Assembly: GCF_004362215.1 (NCBI RefSeq)
Contig: NZ_SNWR01000002.1
Coordinates: 2,480,001 to 2,544,000, forward strand
Direction: 5' to 3'
From: Paractinoplanes brasiliensis
GTDB taxonomy: Bacteria > Actinomycetota > Actinomycetes > Mycobacteriales > Micromonosporaceae
DNA length: 64,000 bases
Notes under the pieces: model-generated
Told to the model about the DNA's origin: nothing
Seen by the model: only the letters and a program-made list of their open reading frames with translations
The model's database searches: none
Position numbers and translations under genes: made by a program
Shown here: positions 6,715-16,244 of the stretch, in pieces
Numbering within the stretch: position 1 is the first letter of the stretch
Layout: the number at the start of each line of letters is the position of its first letter

Positions 6715-9405
6715 TCACGCGGCCGCCCGGCTCAGCACCAGGGAGGCCGGCAGGTCGGCCCGGCGGCTCACGTTGAGCTTCCGGTAGATCTTGGTCAGAT
6801 GCTGCTCGACAGTGCTCAGCGTGACGAAGAGCTTGTCGGCGATCTCGCGGTTGGTGTGGCCCAGCGCGGCCAGCGCCGCCACCCGCCGCTCGGCATCGCT
6901 GAGCCGGCTCACCGGTTCCTCGGGCCGCTCGCCGGCCGGGGCAAGCGGCTCGGCCGGGGTAAGCAGGGCGCCGCCCAGGGGTATCCGGCACGCATCGGCC
7001 AGGCTCCGGGCGCGGTCGCCGATGGTGGCCATCCGGCGGAACTCGCCCAGCGCCTCGTGCGCCTCGGCCAGGGCCTGCAGGGTACGGGCGAGCTCGTACC
7101 GGTCGCCGCAGTGCTGCAGGAGGTTCCCGGCCTCACGCAGCAACGTAGGGCGATGGCCGGGCGCGCTGGTGGCGGCCAGCATCCGGGTCGCCATCCCGCG
7201 CACCCGGGGCAGGCCGTTCGCCCGCGCCAGCTCGTCCTCGATGTGCTTGACCGCCAGGTCGAGGCTGCCCGTTGCGATGTGCGTCTCGGCGAGGTCGAGC
7301 CGCCACGCGACCATCCCCGCCCCGTCGAACGACCACCCGGTCAGCAGCTCCCCACAGCGGGTGAAGTCGCGCAGGGCGAGTTCGTGGTGGCCGGCGACCA
7401 GGCTGTACCGGCCGCGCGCCTGCAGGTACAGCACGGCGCTGCGGGTGCCGGGCAGCCCTTCCGGTACGGGCTGGTCGAGCCACCGTCCGGCCTCGTCGAG
7501 GTCGCCCATCGCCACCGAGGCCTGCACGGCGGTTGCCAGCGGGCCGCCGACCGCCACGCCCCAGCTGCTGGGCGGCATCAGGGTCAGCGCCGCCCGCGCG
7601 TGGTCGGCGGCGGCGGTCAGGTCGCCGAGACGGAAGGCGATCTCCGCCCGGATCGCGCGCAGGCCGGCGTGCCAGCCGGGCGACTCCCGGCCGGTCACCT
7701 CGGCCAGGAAGCGGTCGCACCACGGTGCGGCGTCCTCGGCATGGTCGGTGTAGACCAGCGCCAGCAGCCCGCTCTCGATGGTCTCGAGGGAAGACTCGTC
7801 GACGTGGGCGCCGCGCAGGATGTCGACCCCCACCGGGGCGGCGCCGTGGACCGGGCGGCGTTCCAGGGCCCGCACCAGTGAGGTCGCCGCGTCGACCCGC
7901 CGGACGCCGGGCACCGTCATGGCCGGCAGCCCGTTGCGCCGCGACGGCTTGCCCAGCAGCTTCTCGAAGGCCGGGTAGGTGGCCCGGATCCACGGCCGGC
8001 TCGCCAGCAGCTCGACCAAGAACTCCTGCCCGGCCGCCACGGCGTCGGAAGGCAACCGGCCGAGGACCTCCTCGGCCGGCCCGGTCCGGCCGAGCCACAG
8101 CAACGCCTTGGCGAGCGTGAGCGCGTCGTGGTGGTGCAACCGCCCGGCGCGGGCGGCGGTCAGCAGCTCGGCGATCAGGTCGGTGCAGCGGGCCGGGTTG
8201 ACCTGCCACTCGGCGACCAGCTGCAACGTGGTGAGGGACGGCCGCCGTTCGTCGGTGCAGACCCGGCGGGCCAGCCGCAGGTACGCGATACCCCGCTCGA
8301 CCTTGCCGTCGCGCAGCGCCAGCCGGGCCGCGTTCTCCAGCAGTGGCACGGCCCACGGCTCGGTGGCGGTGTCAGCCCGGACAAGGTGGTCGGCGACCCT
8401 CTCGGGCGCCGCGCCGCCACGGAAGGCCAGCACCGCGGCCCGGTGGTGCAGCCGTTCCAGCGTCTCGCCGTCCGGGACGGCGAGCACCGCGCGGGCGGCC
8501 GCCGGGTGCCGGAATCGACCCTGCGCCAGGACACCGGCGGCGGTCAGGAAGTGGACCGCCCGGGCAACCGCGCCGGCGTCGATGCCCAGCAGCTCGGCGA
8601 CGTCCTTCGGGTCGCCGGTGATCGCCAGCGCCCGGCCGACCTCGGCGACCGGCGGGTCACCCTTGTCCAGCACGGTGACCACCGCGTGGCCGTACGTGCC
8701 GCCGGCCATCGCGTCGGCCGGCTCCTCGTCGAAGCCGGCGGCCGCGTGGTCCTCCAGCAGCCCGTTCAGCAGCAGGGGGTTACCGCCGCTCCACGCGTGC
8801 CACCGGGACGACCAGCGCCGTGCCGCGTCGGGGCCGACCAGGCCCGCCGCCGCGTACCGCACACCGTCGGCCGAGAGCGAGGACAGCCGCAGCCGTGTGC
8901 CGTGCGGCGGCCGGGACAGCTCGGCGCACAGGCCGGTGGCGTGGGCCGGGGCCTGCCCGCCCGCCACCACCAGCAGGATCGGCGCCTGCCGCATCCGCCG
9001 GGCGAGGTAGGCCAGGCAGTCGGCGGAGGCCTGGTCGCTCCACTGGATGTCGTCGACCAGCAGCGCCAGCGGGCGGCGGGCGGCCAGGCCGAGCAGAGCC
9101 CCGCACGGCTCGGCCAGGTCGGCCGCCTCGCCGGGGGCCCGTGACCGGAGGCCGGCCGCGCGGGGTGCGTCGTGGAAGAGCTGGTTGAGCAGCCCGAGCG
9201 AGACGTTCTGTTCGGCGCGCGCGCCACCGGCCATCAACACGGTGGCGCCGGCCTCGGTGGCCAGCCCCGCGAGGACGCCGAGCAGGGCTGTCTTCCCCGT
9301 ACCGGCCGCACCGGACATCACCGCCGCCCGCCCCCGGCCGCCCACCGCACGGTCCGTCAGTTCCCGCAGCACCGCGAGCGCCTCGGCACGCTCAACCAAC
9401 GTCAT
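6715..9405 (-). CDS. LAL-family LuxR regulator (large ATP-binding)
   Basis: An 896-residue regulator. The Walker A motif is GAAGTGKT (32-39), Walker B is LALLVDDIQW (about 113-122), a long helical repeat region follows, and the C-terminal 60 residues form a LuxR helix-turn-helix (LSDAERRVAALAALGHTN to YRKLNVSRRADL). This is the MalT-like LAL layout of pathway-specific activators such as PikD and RapH. GGAGGAG precedes the ATG. It lies between the SARP gene (93 bp upstream) and the cold-shock gene (49 bp downstream), all on the minus strand. It probably activates cluster promoters in an ATP-dependent way. Confidence 0.93.
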   Translation of the reverse strand: MTLVERAEALAVLRELTDRAVGGRGRAAVMSGAAGTGKTALLGVLAGLATEAGATVLMAGGARAEQNVSLGLLNQLFHDAPRAAGLRSRAPGEAADLAEPCGALLGLAARRPLALLVDDIQWSDQASADCLAYLARRMRQAPILLVVAGGQAPAHATGLCAELSRPPHGTRLRLSSLSADGVRYAAAGLVGPDAARRWSSRWHAWSGGNPLLLNGLLEDHAAAGFDEEPADAMAGGTYGHAVVTVLDKGDPPVAEVGRALAITGDPKDVAELLGIDAGAVARAVHFLTAAGVLAQGRFRHPAAARAVLAVPDGETLERLHHRAAVLAFRGGAAPERVADHLVRADTATEPWAVPLLENAARLALRDGKVERGIAYLRLARRVCTDERRPSLTTLQLVAEWQVNPARCTDLIAELLTAARAGRLHHHDALTLAKALLWLGRTGPAEEVLGRLPSDAVAAGQEFLVELLASRPWIRATYPAFEKLLGKPSRRNGLPAMTVPGVRRVDAATSLVRALERRPVHGAAPVGVDILRGAHVDESSLETIESGLLALVYTDHAEDAAPWCDRFLAEVTGRESPGWHAGLRAIRAEIAFRLGDLTAAADHARAALTLMPPSSWGVAVGGPLATAVQASVAMGDLDEAGRWLDQPVPEGLPGTRSAVLYLQARGRYSLVAGHHELALRDFTRCGELLTGWSFDGAGMVAWRLDLAETHIATGSLDLAVKHIEDELARANGLPRVRGMATRMLAATSAPGHRPTLLREAGNLLQHCGDRYELARTLQALAEAHEALGEFRRMATIGDRARSLADACRIPLGGALLTPAEPLAPAGERPEEPVSRLSDAERRVAALAALGHTNREIADKLFVTLSTVEQHLTKIYRKLNVSRRADLPASLVLSRAAA

Positions 9406-9498
9406 GCATCAAGCTCCTCCACCCGAGTCTCCCCCCATCGTGGAGGACCCGGGCAGGGGTGCGTTATCGATGCCTTATCCAGGATCCATCGACACTTG

Positions 9499-12297
9499 TC
9501 AGGCGGACCGGCCAACCGGCCGACCGGCCGGCGGGTCCCGCTCGATGGCCTGCGGGCCGGGCGTGGCGGTGCCGAGGGTGGCCATCCCGAGGCCGTGCAA
9601 CGCATACGCCTCGCCGATCGGGTCGCCGAGGTCGCGGACAGCGTCCAGCACCCGGTCGAAACAGGCAATCGCGGCGGCGGCCCGGCCCTCCTCCAGGTGG
9701 ATCAGGCCGATCTGGTGCAGCACCTGCGACTCCAGCCGCCGGCTGCCGGCCCGGCGGCTCAGCTCCAACGCCTCGCCGAGGGTGGCCATCGCCTTTTCCA
9801 TGTGGCCACCGTCCACCTGGACCTGGACCTGGCCGTACAGGACGTGGGCGAGCGCCGCCGGGTCGCCGAGCCGCAGCGCGGACTCCCGGGCCTGTTCGTA
9901 CCGGCGCTCGGCGTCCGCCAGATTGCCGGTGATCCGATCGACGAACGCCAGCGTGCGTACGGCCAGACCCTCACCCCGCTCGTCGGAGATCGAGCGGAAC
10001 ATGGCGGCCGACTCGACGAGTTCCTCCCGGGCGTCCGGGAACCGCTGCTCGACCATGGAGAGAACGCCGACCGAGTAGAGCATGGCGGCCAGTGCCGGCC
10101 GGTTGCCGGCCACCCGGGCGGCGTCCAGGGCGATGTCGTGGGTCTCCCGCCAGTCGTCCAGGTAGGCCCGCGACTCGAACAGCGTCACCGCGCTCAGTGC
10201 CATGTCCCAGCACAGGTCGACCAGGCCCACCTGGGCCGCCTGCCGGACGCCGGCCACGATCGAGGCGTGTTCCCACTCGAACCAGACCAGCGGTGGGTCC
10301 AGCAGCTGCTCGACCAGCCGGCGTGGCAGCGGCCAGCGCCCGGGCGTGGAGCCCGCCTGCAGGTGGGCGTCGCCGTACACCCGCCGGTGCGCCTCGGCCG
10401 ACAGGAACGACAACGCGCCGAGCACCCGGCTGATCGCGGCGTCGCGTTCGGCCGGCGACTCCTCCTGGGCCAGACGTTCCCGGGCAAAGACCCCGATGAG
10501 GTCGTGGAAGCGGTAGCGGCCGTGCACGCCGAGGGCGGTCCCGGTCGTCTCCACCAGCTGGGCGTCGGCCAGGACGTCGAGCAGGTCCTGGGCCTCGTGC
10601 GGCGGCATGTCGAGCAGGGCGGCGGCCATCCAGCCGGAGAACGTCGGAAAGTCGAGCGCAGAGAGCAGGCGGAAGAGCCGCCGGGCGGCCGGGTCCACCG
10701 CCTCGTAGCACAGCGACAGGCTGGCCCGGATCTCCATCCCGCCGTGCCGGAGCTCGTCGAGCCGGCGTACCTCGTCCTGGAGCCGGTCGACCAGGTAGCC
10801 GATCCCCCACTGGGGACGGGCAGCCAGCCGGGCCCCGGCGATCCGCAGGGCCAGCGGCAGCCGCCCGCACAGCTCGGTGAGGGCCACCGCGGCGGCCGGT
10901 TCGGCGTCCACCCTGTCCTGTCCGTCGATCCGGGCCAGCAGTTCCAGCGACTGGTCGGGGTCGAAAACCTCGAGCGCGACGTGGGTGGCTCCCGGGATGC
11001 CGGACAGCCGGGCCTGGCTGGTGACCAGCACCGCCGAACCGGCCAGGCCGGGCAGCAGCGGGAGCACCTGGCCCTCGTCCTCCACGTTGTCCAGCACAAT
11101 CAGCGTCCGGCGCTGCGACAGGAACCCGCGGTAGAGCTCCGCGCGCTCGTCCAGGCCCTGAGGCATGGCGGCGAAGGACACCCCGAGCGCGTGCAGGAAC
11201 CGCTCCAGGACGCCGGCCGGCTCCACCCGCCCGGCCACCCGCCCGCGCAGGTCGGCGAAGAGCTGCCCGTCGGTGTACGCGCCGGCCAGCCGGTGGGCGA
11301 CGTGCACGGCGAGGGTGGTCTTACCGACCCCCGGCTTGCCGACCACGACGACCACCGGCACCGCCACCCGGTCGGGGTCGTCGGCGAACCGCTGCTCGAT
11401 CAGCCGTACCTGCTCGGCCCGCCCGGTGAAGTCACCGATGTCGGTGGGCAGCATCTTGGGCGGCGAAGCGCCCGCCGGCGGGGCGGAGGCGTCCGGCGGA
11501 CCGGCGGGCACCCGTTCGGCACCGGACCAGTCGGTGGTGACCGGCGGCGGCATCCGCAGCGCGGCGTCGGCGGTCAGGATGCTGTGCTGCAGTTCCCGGA
11601 GCCACTCGTTGGGTTCCAGGCCGAGGTCGTCGATCATCGTGCGGCGGCCGGAGCGGAACACCTCGAGTGCTTCCGCCTGCCGGTCGGAGCGGTACAGGGC
11701 CAGCATCAACTGCCCGCGCAGCCGATCGTGCAGGGGATACGCGGCGACCAGCGCGGTCAGCTCGGGGATCAGGTCGCGGTGCCGGCCAAGTTGCAGCTCG
11801 AGCTCGATGCACTCCTCCCGGACGGTCATCCGGCGCTCGTCGAGGTGGCTGACCGCGGAGAGCACCTGCGGGCTGGGGACTCCTTCGAGCGCGTCGCCCC
11901 GCCACAGCGCGAGGGCCGCGCGGTAGTGCCGCACGGCCTCCGCCGGGCGCCGGGCTTCGCGGTGCCCCCGGGCGCGGGCCACCAGCTTGTCGTGCTCGTG
12001 CAGGTCCAGCGACTCGGCGTCGATCTGCAACACGTAGCCCTGCGAGCGGGTCACGATGGCGGCCGTGCGGCCGTGCGCCGCCAGCAGCCGGCGCAGAGCG
12101 GAGATGCAGATCTGCGCCTGCACCCGGCCGGTGGGCGGGGCCTCGTCGCCGTAGATGGCGTGGGTCAGACGGGTGACCGGCACGATGCGACCGGCTTCCA
12201 GCAGCAGGCTCGCGAGAACGATCTGTTCTCGTGGTGACACGTCAACTCGCTCGCCGTCGGCCGACACCTCCAGCGGACCGAGGATTCGGAACTCCAC
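9499..12297 (-). CDS. SARP-NB-ARC-TPR regulator (AfsR type)
   Basis: A 932-residue protein with three parts. Residues 1-95 are an OmpR-type winged helix, and 100-245 a bacterial transcriptional activation domain; together these make a SARP. An NB-ARC ATPase follows with Walker A GKPGVGKT (320-327), RTLIVLDNVED and GRLPLALRIAGARLA. TPR-like repeats fill the last 230 residues. This full-length form resembles AfsR rather than the short DnrI or ActII-ORF4 type. It starts with GTG; AGGGGG lies about seven bases upstream. SARPs bind direct repeats near -35 elements and recruit RNA polymerase, so it is likely a key activator here, possibly acting on its own promoter. Confidence 0.94.
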   Translation of the reverse strand: MEFRILGPLEVSADGERVDVSPREQIVLASLLLEAGRIVPVTRLTHAIYGDEAPPTGRVQAQICISALRRLLAAHGRTAAIVTRSQGYVLQIDAESLDLHEHDKLVARARGHREARRPAEAVRHYRAALALWRGDALEGVPSPQVLSAVSHLDERRMTVREECIELELQLGRHRDLIPELTALVAAYPLHDRLRGQLMLALYRSDRQAEALEVFRSGRRTMIDDLGLEPNEWLRELQHSILTADAALRMPPPVTTDWSGAERVPAGPPDASAPPAGASPPKMLPTDIGDFTGRAEQVRLIEQRFADDPDRVAVPVVVVVGKPGVGKTTLAVHVAHRLAGAYTDGQLFADLRGRVAGRVEPAGVLERFLHALGVSFAAMPQGLDERAELYRGFLSQRRTLIVLDNVEDEGQVLPLLPGLAGSAVLVTSQARLSGIPGATHVALEVFDPDQSLELLARIDGQDRVDAEPAAAVALTELCGRLPLALRIAGARLAARPQWGIGYLVDRLQDEVRRLDELRHGGMEIRASLSLCYEAVDPAARRLFRLLSALDFPTFSGWMAAALLDMPPHEAQDLLDVLADAQLVETTGTALGVHGRYRFHDLIGVFARERLAQEESPAERDAAISRVLGALSFLSAEAHRRVYGDAHLQAGSTPGRWPLPRRLVEQLLDPPLVWFEWEHASIVAGVRQAAQVGLVDLCWDMALSAVTLFESRAYLDDWRETHDIALDAARVAGNRPALAAMLYSVGVLSMVEQRFPDAREELVESAAMFRSISDERGEGLAVRTLAFVDRITGNLADAERRYEQARESALRLGDPAALAHVLYGQVQVQVDGGHMEKAMATLGEALELSRRAGSRRLESQVLHQIGLIHLEEGRAAAAIACFDRVLDAVRDLGDPIGEAYALHGLGMATLGTATPGPQAIERDPPAGRPVGRSA

Positions 12298-12356
12298 GCT
12301 GAACCCCCTAACGGCCGTAACAATGGCACGTTCGGGTGGAAACTGGTAGAGCGATC

Positions 12357-12373
12357 GTGTGAATTCTCGTGAA
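12357..12373. promoter_or_regulatory. Direct repeat upstream of the SARP gene
   Basis: GTGTGAA (12357-12363) and TCGTGAA (12367-12373) repeat with a 10-bp period within the 296-nt gap 12298-12593. On the minus strand they read TTCACGA and TTCACAC. SARPs use heptamer repeats with an 11-bp period, so this is only a weak candidate. I see nothing else definite in this gap. Confidence 0.2.
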
Positions 12374-12593
12374 CGCCGGAAATAGCGGGACTTACCAATC
12401 AGTAGGTAGAAATTGCTCCCGCCGGACGCCCTCCCAAAACCGGTTCACCTGGACATCTCACGCCACCGTCTAAAATCGACGGCATTCGATCGAATACCCG
12501 CCCCCTCGCCTGATCGTCCGGTGTGGTCTCCCCCGGAATGCCACAGATGCGACCCGGACCCTCGTTGCCCTGGCGGCCCGGCGGCGGCCTTGG

Positions 12594-13355
12594 TCAGACC
12601 TTGGCGGTCGCCAGCTTGGCCGCCATGACCTTCAGGACGGCGGCCTGGTGCCGGGTCAGATAGAAGTGGCCGCCCGGGTAGGTGTGCATGTCGAAGGCGC
12701 CGGTGGTGTGCTCCTGCCAGGCGCGTGCCTCGTCCAGCGTCACCTTGGGGTCGGCGTCGCCGACGAACGCCGTCACCGGGCAGGACAGCGGCGGACCCGG
12801 CTGGTAGCGGTAGGTCTCGGCTGCCGTGTAGTCGCCCCGGATCGCGGGCATGATCAGCGCCACCATCTCGTCGTCGTCGAGGACGTTGTTCTCGGTCCCG
12901 TTCAGCCTCCGCAGCTCGGCCAGCATGCCCTTGTCGTCCTGCTGATACACCCGCTCGTCACGGTGGCGCGACGGCGCCCGCCGGCCGGAGGCGAACAGCC
13001 AGGGCGCGACCACGCCGTCCACGGTCTCGAGCTTGCGGGCGACCTCGAACGCCAGGGTGGCACCCATGCTGTGGCCGAAGAACGCGAGCGGCCGCTCGGC
13101 GGCCAGCGGCCGCAGCACCTGATAGATCCGCTCGGCCAGCACCGGCAGCTGGGTGATGCAGGGCTCCGACCGGCGCTCCTGGCGCCCCGGGTACTGGATG
13201 GTCAGCACCTCGACGTCGGCCGCCAAGGCCCGGGAGAGCGGGAAGTAGAAACTCGCCGATCCGCCCGCGTGCGGCAGGCAGACCAGTTGTGGGCGGGCCG
13301 CCGCGCCCGGGTGATACCTGCGGACCCACAGGTCCTGTGCGGTGTCGTTCGTCAT
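12594..13355 (-). CDS. Type II (editing) thioesterase
   Basis: A 253-residue alpha/beta hydrolase with the nucleophile motif FFGHSMGATLAF, an aspartate in VGDADPKV and a histidine in PGGHFYLTRH. It opens with LVCLPHAGGSASFYFPLSRAL, the signature of type II thioesterases encoded beside modular synthases. These free-standing enzymes hydrolyse stalled or wrong acyl groups from carrier proteins. ATG 13355 (MTNDTAQ) is chosen as the start; ATG 13367 is also possible, and neither has a strong ribosome-binding site. It lies between the second LAL gene and the SARP gene, all on the minus strand. It is separate from the releasing thioesterase fused to the PKS. Confidence 0.93.
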   Translation of the reverse strand: MTNDTAQDLWVRRYHPGAAARPQLVCLPHAGGSASFYFPLSRALAADVEVLTIQYPGRQERRSEPCITQLPVLAERIYQVLRPLAAERPLAFFGHSMGATLAFEVARKLETVDGVVAPWLFASGRRAPSRHRDERVYQQDDKGMLAELRRLNGTENNVLDDDEMVALIMPAIRGDYTAAETYRYQPGPPLSCPVTAFVGDADPKVTLDEARAWQEHTTGAFDMHTYPGGHFYLTRHQAAVLKVMAAKLATAKV

Positions 13356-13472
13356 GGAACTCAGCATTGTGGAGCCGCGTCGGCAGCCGCAAGAACATGA
13401 TCGCCACCCCGGCAAGAACAGGGGTTTGGAAGAAACAACTCGGGTAGGCGGCGACCACGGGCGGCTCTAGCG

Positions 13473-16244
13473 TCAGGTGGACGGGCGCAACGCCTTGACG
13501 AGCCCGGCCCGTCCCCGTACTCCGAGTTTGCGATACGAACTGGTCAGATGCTTCTCCACCGCGCGGCTGGTCACCGCCAGCGTCGCCGCGATCTCGTGGT
13601 TGGTGTGGCCGTCCGCCGCGAGCTCCGCGACCCGGCGCTCGGCCCGGGTCAGCGCGGCGTTCTCGACCGGGCGCGGCCACGACGGCTGACTGTCCGCCTG
13701 CGGCCCGGCCTCGCTGGTCAGCCACCAGGCGCCGGAAGCCCGGGCCAGCAGGTGGCCTTCGCGCAGCTCCTCGGCGGCGGCCCGGTCGCCGGCCGCCTCC
13801 AGTCGCCGGCCCAGCAGCAGCCGGGTGCGGGCCAGCTCCAACCGGTTGCCGGAGCCGGTCAGGACGTCGCGTGCCTCGCGCAGCAGCCCGATGGCAGCCC
13901 GGCCCTCGGTGATCAACCCGCGGACCCGCAGCGCCCGGCCCAGCGTGGCCGGCGCACCCCAGGCCACGGCGACGGCGTGCGCCACCTCGGCCTGCTCGTG
14001 GGCGGCGGCGGTGTCGCCCATCCGGTGCTGCAGCTGCGCGACCGAGGTACGCCAGGCGTACAGGGCCGGGTTGAGACAGCCCGCGTCCTCCCACTGGCGT
14101 CCGGTCTCGACCAGCTGGCTGAGCGCGGCCGGCAGGTCGCCGTCGGCCACCGCCAGCGAGGCCCGCAGCATGCCGAGCACCGAGGACATCCCGAACCGGT
14201 CGGTGCGCTCCCAGCGGTACCGCCGCAGGATCCGATCGGTGAGCGGCCGGAAGCGGATCTCGACGGCGACCAGCGCCAGCGCAGCGACGTACATCCCGCT
14301 GGTCTCGTCGGCGTCGATGTCGGCCAGGTCGTACGCCTCGACCGCGAGCGCCTTGGCCCTGCCCAGGTCACCGCGGCCGAGCGCCACCACCGCCTGCTCG
14401 ATGCGCAGGAACCCGCGGCTGACGTCGCCGCCCTGGTCGCCGGAACGCTCGACGCACGCCTCCAGCCAGGACTCGGCGTCGGCCACCGAGTCTGCCGCGA
14501 AGAGCGCCGAGACCAGCAGCGGGAGCGCTGTGTGAACGTGTTCGGGAAACGGCGGCTGCGCGGCCAGGATCCGGTTCGCCTGCCGCGCGACCTCGGCGGC
14601 CGGCAACCGTACGCCGTCGGTCGCCGACTGCAGCAGGACAGCCACCAGCTCGCGTTCGGCCGGGGTGTCGAGGGCCGGGTCGGCGCCCAGGCCGGCCAGC
14701 CGGGTCACGGCGTCGACGGCGGCGGCCGGGTCCTGCATCCGCCGGTAACGCAGTCGCGCCTCGATCCGCAGCGCCAGCTCCCGGTCGGTGTCCCGGCCAC
14801 CGTCACCCCGTAGCTCGGTCTCGCCCTGCCGGAGGACGTCCAGGAGCATGTCCGGCCCGGCCACCGTGGGCGCGATCCGGGCCACCGCGGCCGCCCGTTC
14901 CCGCACGGTCGGCAGCAGCGGCAGGGCCTGGGCCAGATGCCGGACGGAGGAGGACTGGTCCAGCGCGCTCTCCACCACGGCCAGATCCACCAGCAGGTGC
15001 GCCCGCAGCTCGCTGTCCCACGGGCAGTCCAGCAACGCCCGGCGCAGGTAACGGGCCGCAGTTTCCGGCTCGTAGCGCTGGGCCGCCCCGGCGGCGGCCG
15101 CCCGCAGAGAAACAAGCGCCCACGCGTCGAGCGGCGACATCACCGCCAGCAACTGGGCGGCGACCCGTTCCGGCGGCTGCTCGGCCCGGAACATCAGCCG
15201 GGCGGCGCGCAGGTGGGTGGCCTCCCGTTCGGCCGGTGTCATCGACCCCTCGACCGCGTCCCGCACGATCGGGTTCAGCACCCCGGGCCCGCCCCGCACG
15301 AGCAGTCCGAGCCCGGTCAGCGAACGGATCGCGGCGGCACAGCCGGCCCGGTCGAGCCGTGCCACCTGGCCCACCAACTCGGTGTCCATCTCATCCGCCA
15401 GGATCGCCAGCGCCCGGGCGGTGTCCCGGACCGCTTCCGGCTGCCACCGCAGGCTGGCGACAAGCCGGTCGCGGAGCCGCCCGACCAGCCGTTCGCGCAG
15501 CGGTGACGGCCCGGAGGTCACCACCCCGGCCGGGTATGCGGCGTCCGGCGGCAGCGCGTCGGCCACCATGCACTGCAGCATCGTGCTGAGGAACAGCGGG
15601 TTGCCCGCGGTGGCCTCCTGACAGGCCCGGACGAACCGCTCGTCGACCGGCCCGCCGAACGCCGCCCCGGCCATCGCCCCAATGCCGTCGCGCCCCAGCG
15701 GCGACGGTCGCAGCGTCCCGGCGGCGGCCGCGGTGACGTCGTAGGTGAGTCCCGGCTCGGGCCGCGGATCGCCGTCCGGGATCGTGCTCACCAGCAGCAC
15801 CCGGCGCCGGTCGAGCCGCCGCGCCAGATAGCCGAGCCAGCGCAGCGACGGCTGGTCGGCCCACTGCAGGTCGTCGACCAGCACCACCACCGGACGGTCC
15901 GCGCCGATCGAGTCGAGGACGCCGGTGAGCGTCTGCATGACGGTGTGGTGGGCGGCATCGTCCGGTAGCTCGCGCGGCGGCGGTTCCAGGAGCTGCCGTA
16001 CGACGCCGTAGGGGAACGTCCGCTCGGTTGCCGCCGCCCGGGCCCGCAGGACCACCGCGCCCGCCCCGGTCGCGGCCGCGGCCGCCGCGTCCAGCAGGGC
16101 GGACTTGCCTATCCCGATCGGCCCGCCGACCACCAGGGAGGAGCCCCGGCCGGCCCCGGCGGCCGCCAGGGCCCCGGTGATCAGCCGCAGTTCGTCCTCC
16201 CGCTCGTACAGCTCGCCGGCGGCCGGCCACGCCGCCCCCCTCAT
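13473..16244 (-). CDS. LAL-family LuxR regulator, second copy
   Basis: A 923-residue LAL regulator with Walker A GPIGIGKS (41-48), Walker B VVVLVDDLQWADQ, a long helical middle and a C-terminal LuxR helix-turn-helix (LTRAERRVAELAADGHTN to YRKLGVRGRAGL). Its ATG overlaps the stop codon of the upstream LAL gene as ATGA (16241-16244), so the two were arranged for coupled translation. It is paralogous to the LAL at 6715-9405 and to the broken copy upstream. If the upstream gene is truly frameshifted, fewer ribosomes may reach this start by coupling. Confidence 0.92.
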   Translation of the reverse strand: MRGAAWPAAGELYEREDELRLITGALAAAGAGRGSSLVVGGPIGIGKSALLDAAAAAATGAGAVVLRARAAATERTFPYGVVRQLLEPPPRELPDDAAHHTVMQTLTGVLDSIGADRPVVVLVDDLQWADQPSLRWLGYLARRLDRRRVLLVSTIPDGDPRPEPGLTYDVTAAAAGTLRPSPLGRDGIGAMAGAAFGGPVDERFVRACQEATAGNPLFLSTMLQCMVADALPPDAAYPAGVVTSGPSPLRERLVGRLRDRLVASLRWQPEAVRDTARALAILADEMDTELVGQVARLDRAGCAAAIRSLTGLGLLVRGGPGVLNPIVRDAVEGSMTPAEREATHLRAARLMFRAEQPPERVAAQLLAVMSPLDAWALVSLRAAAAGAAQRYEPETAARYLRRALLDCPWDSELRAHLLVDLAVVESALDQSSSVRHLAQALPLLPTVRERAAAVARIAPTVAGPDMLLDVLRQGETELRGDGGRDTDRELALRIEARLRYRRMQDPAAAVDAVTRLAGLGADPALDTPAERELVAVLLQSATDGVRLPAAEVARQANRILAAQPPFPEHVHTALPLLVSALFAADSVADAESWLEACVERSGDQGGDVSRGFLRIEQAVVALGRGDLGRAKALAVEAYDLADIDADETSGMYVAALALVAVEIRFRPLTDRILRRYRWERTDRFGMSSVLGMLRASLAVADGDLPAALSQLVETGRQWEDAGCLNPALYAWRTSVAQLQHRMGDTAAAHEQAEVAHAVAVAWGAPATLGRALRVRGLITEGRAAIGLLREARDVLTGSGNRLELARTRLLLGRRLEAAGDRAAAEELREGHLLARASGAWWLTSEAGPQADSQPSWPRPVENAALTRAERRVAELAADGHTNHEIAATLAVTSRAVEKHLTSSYRKLGVRGRAGLVKALRPST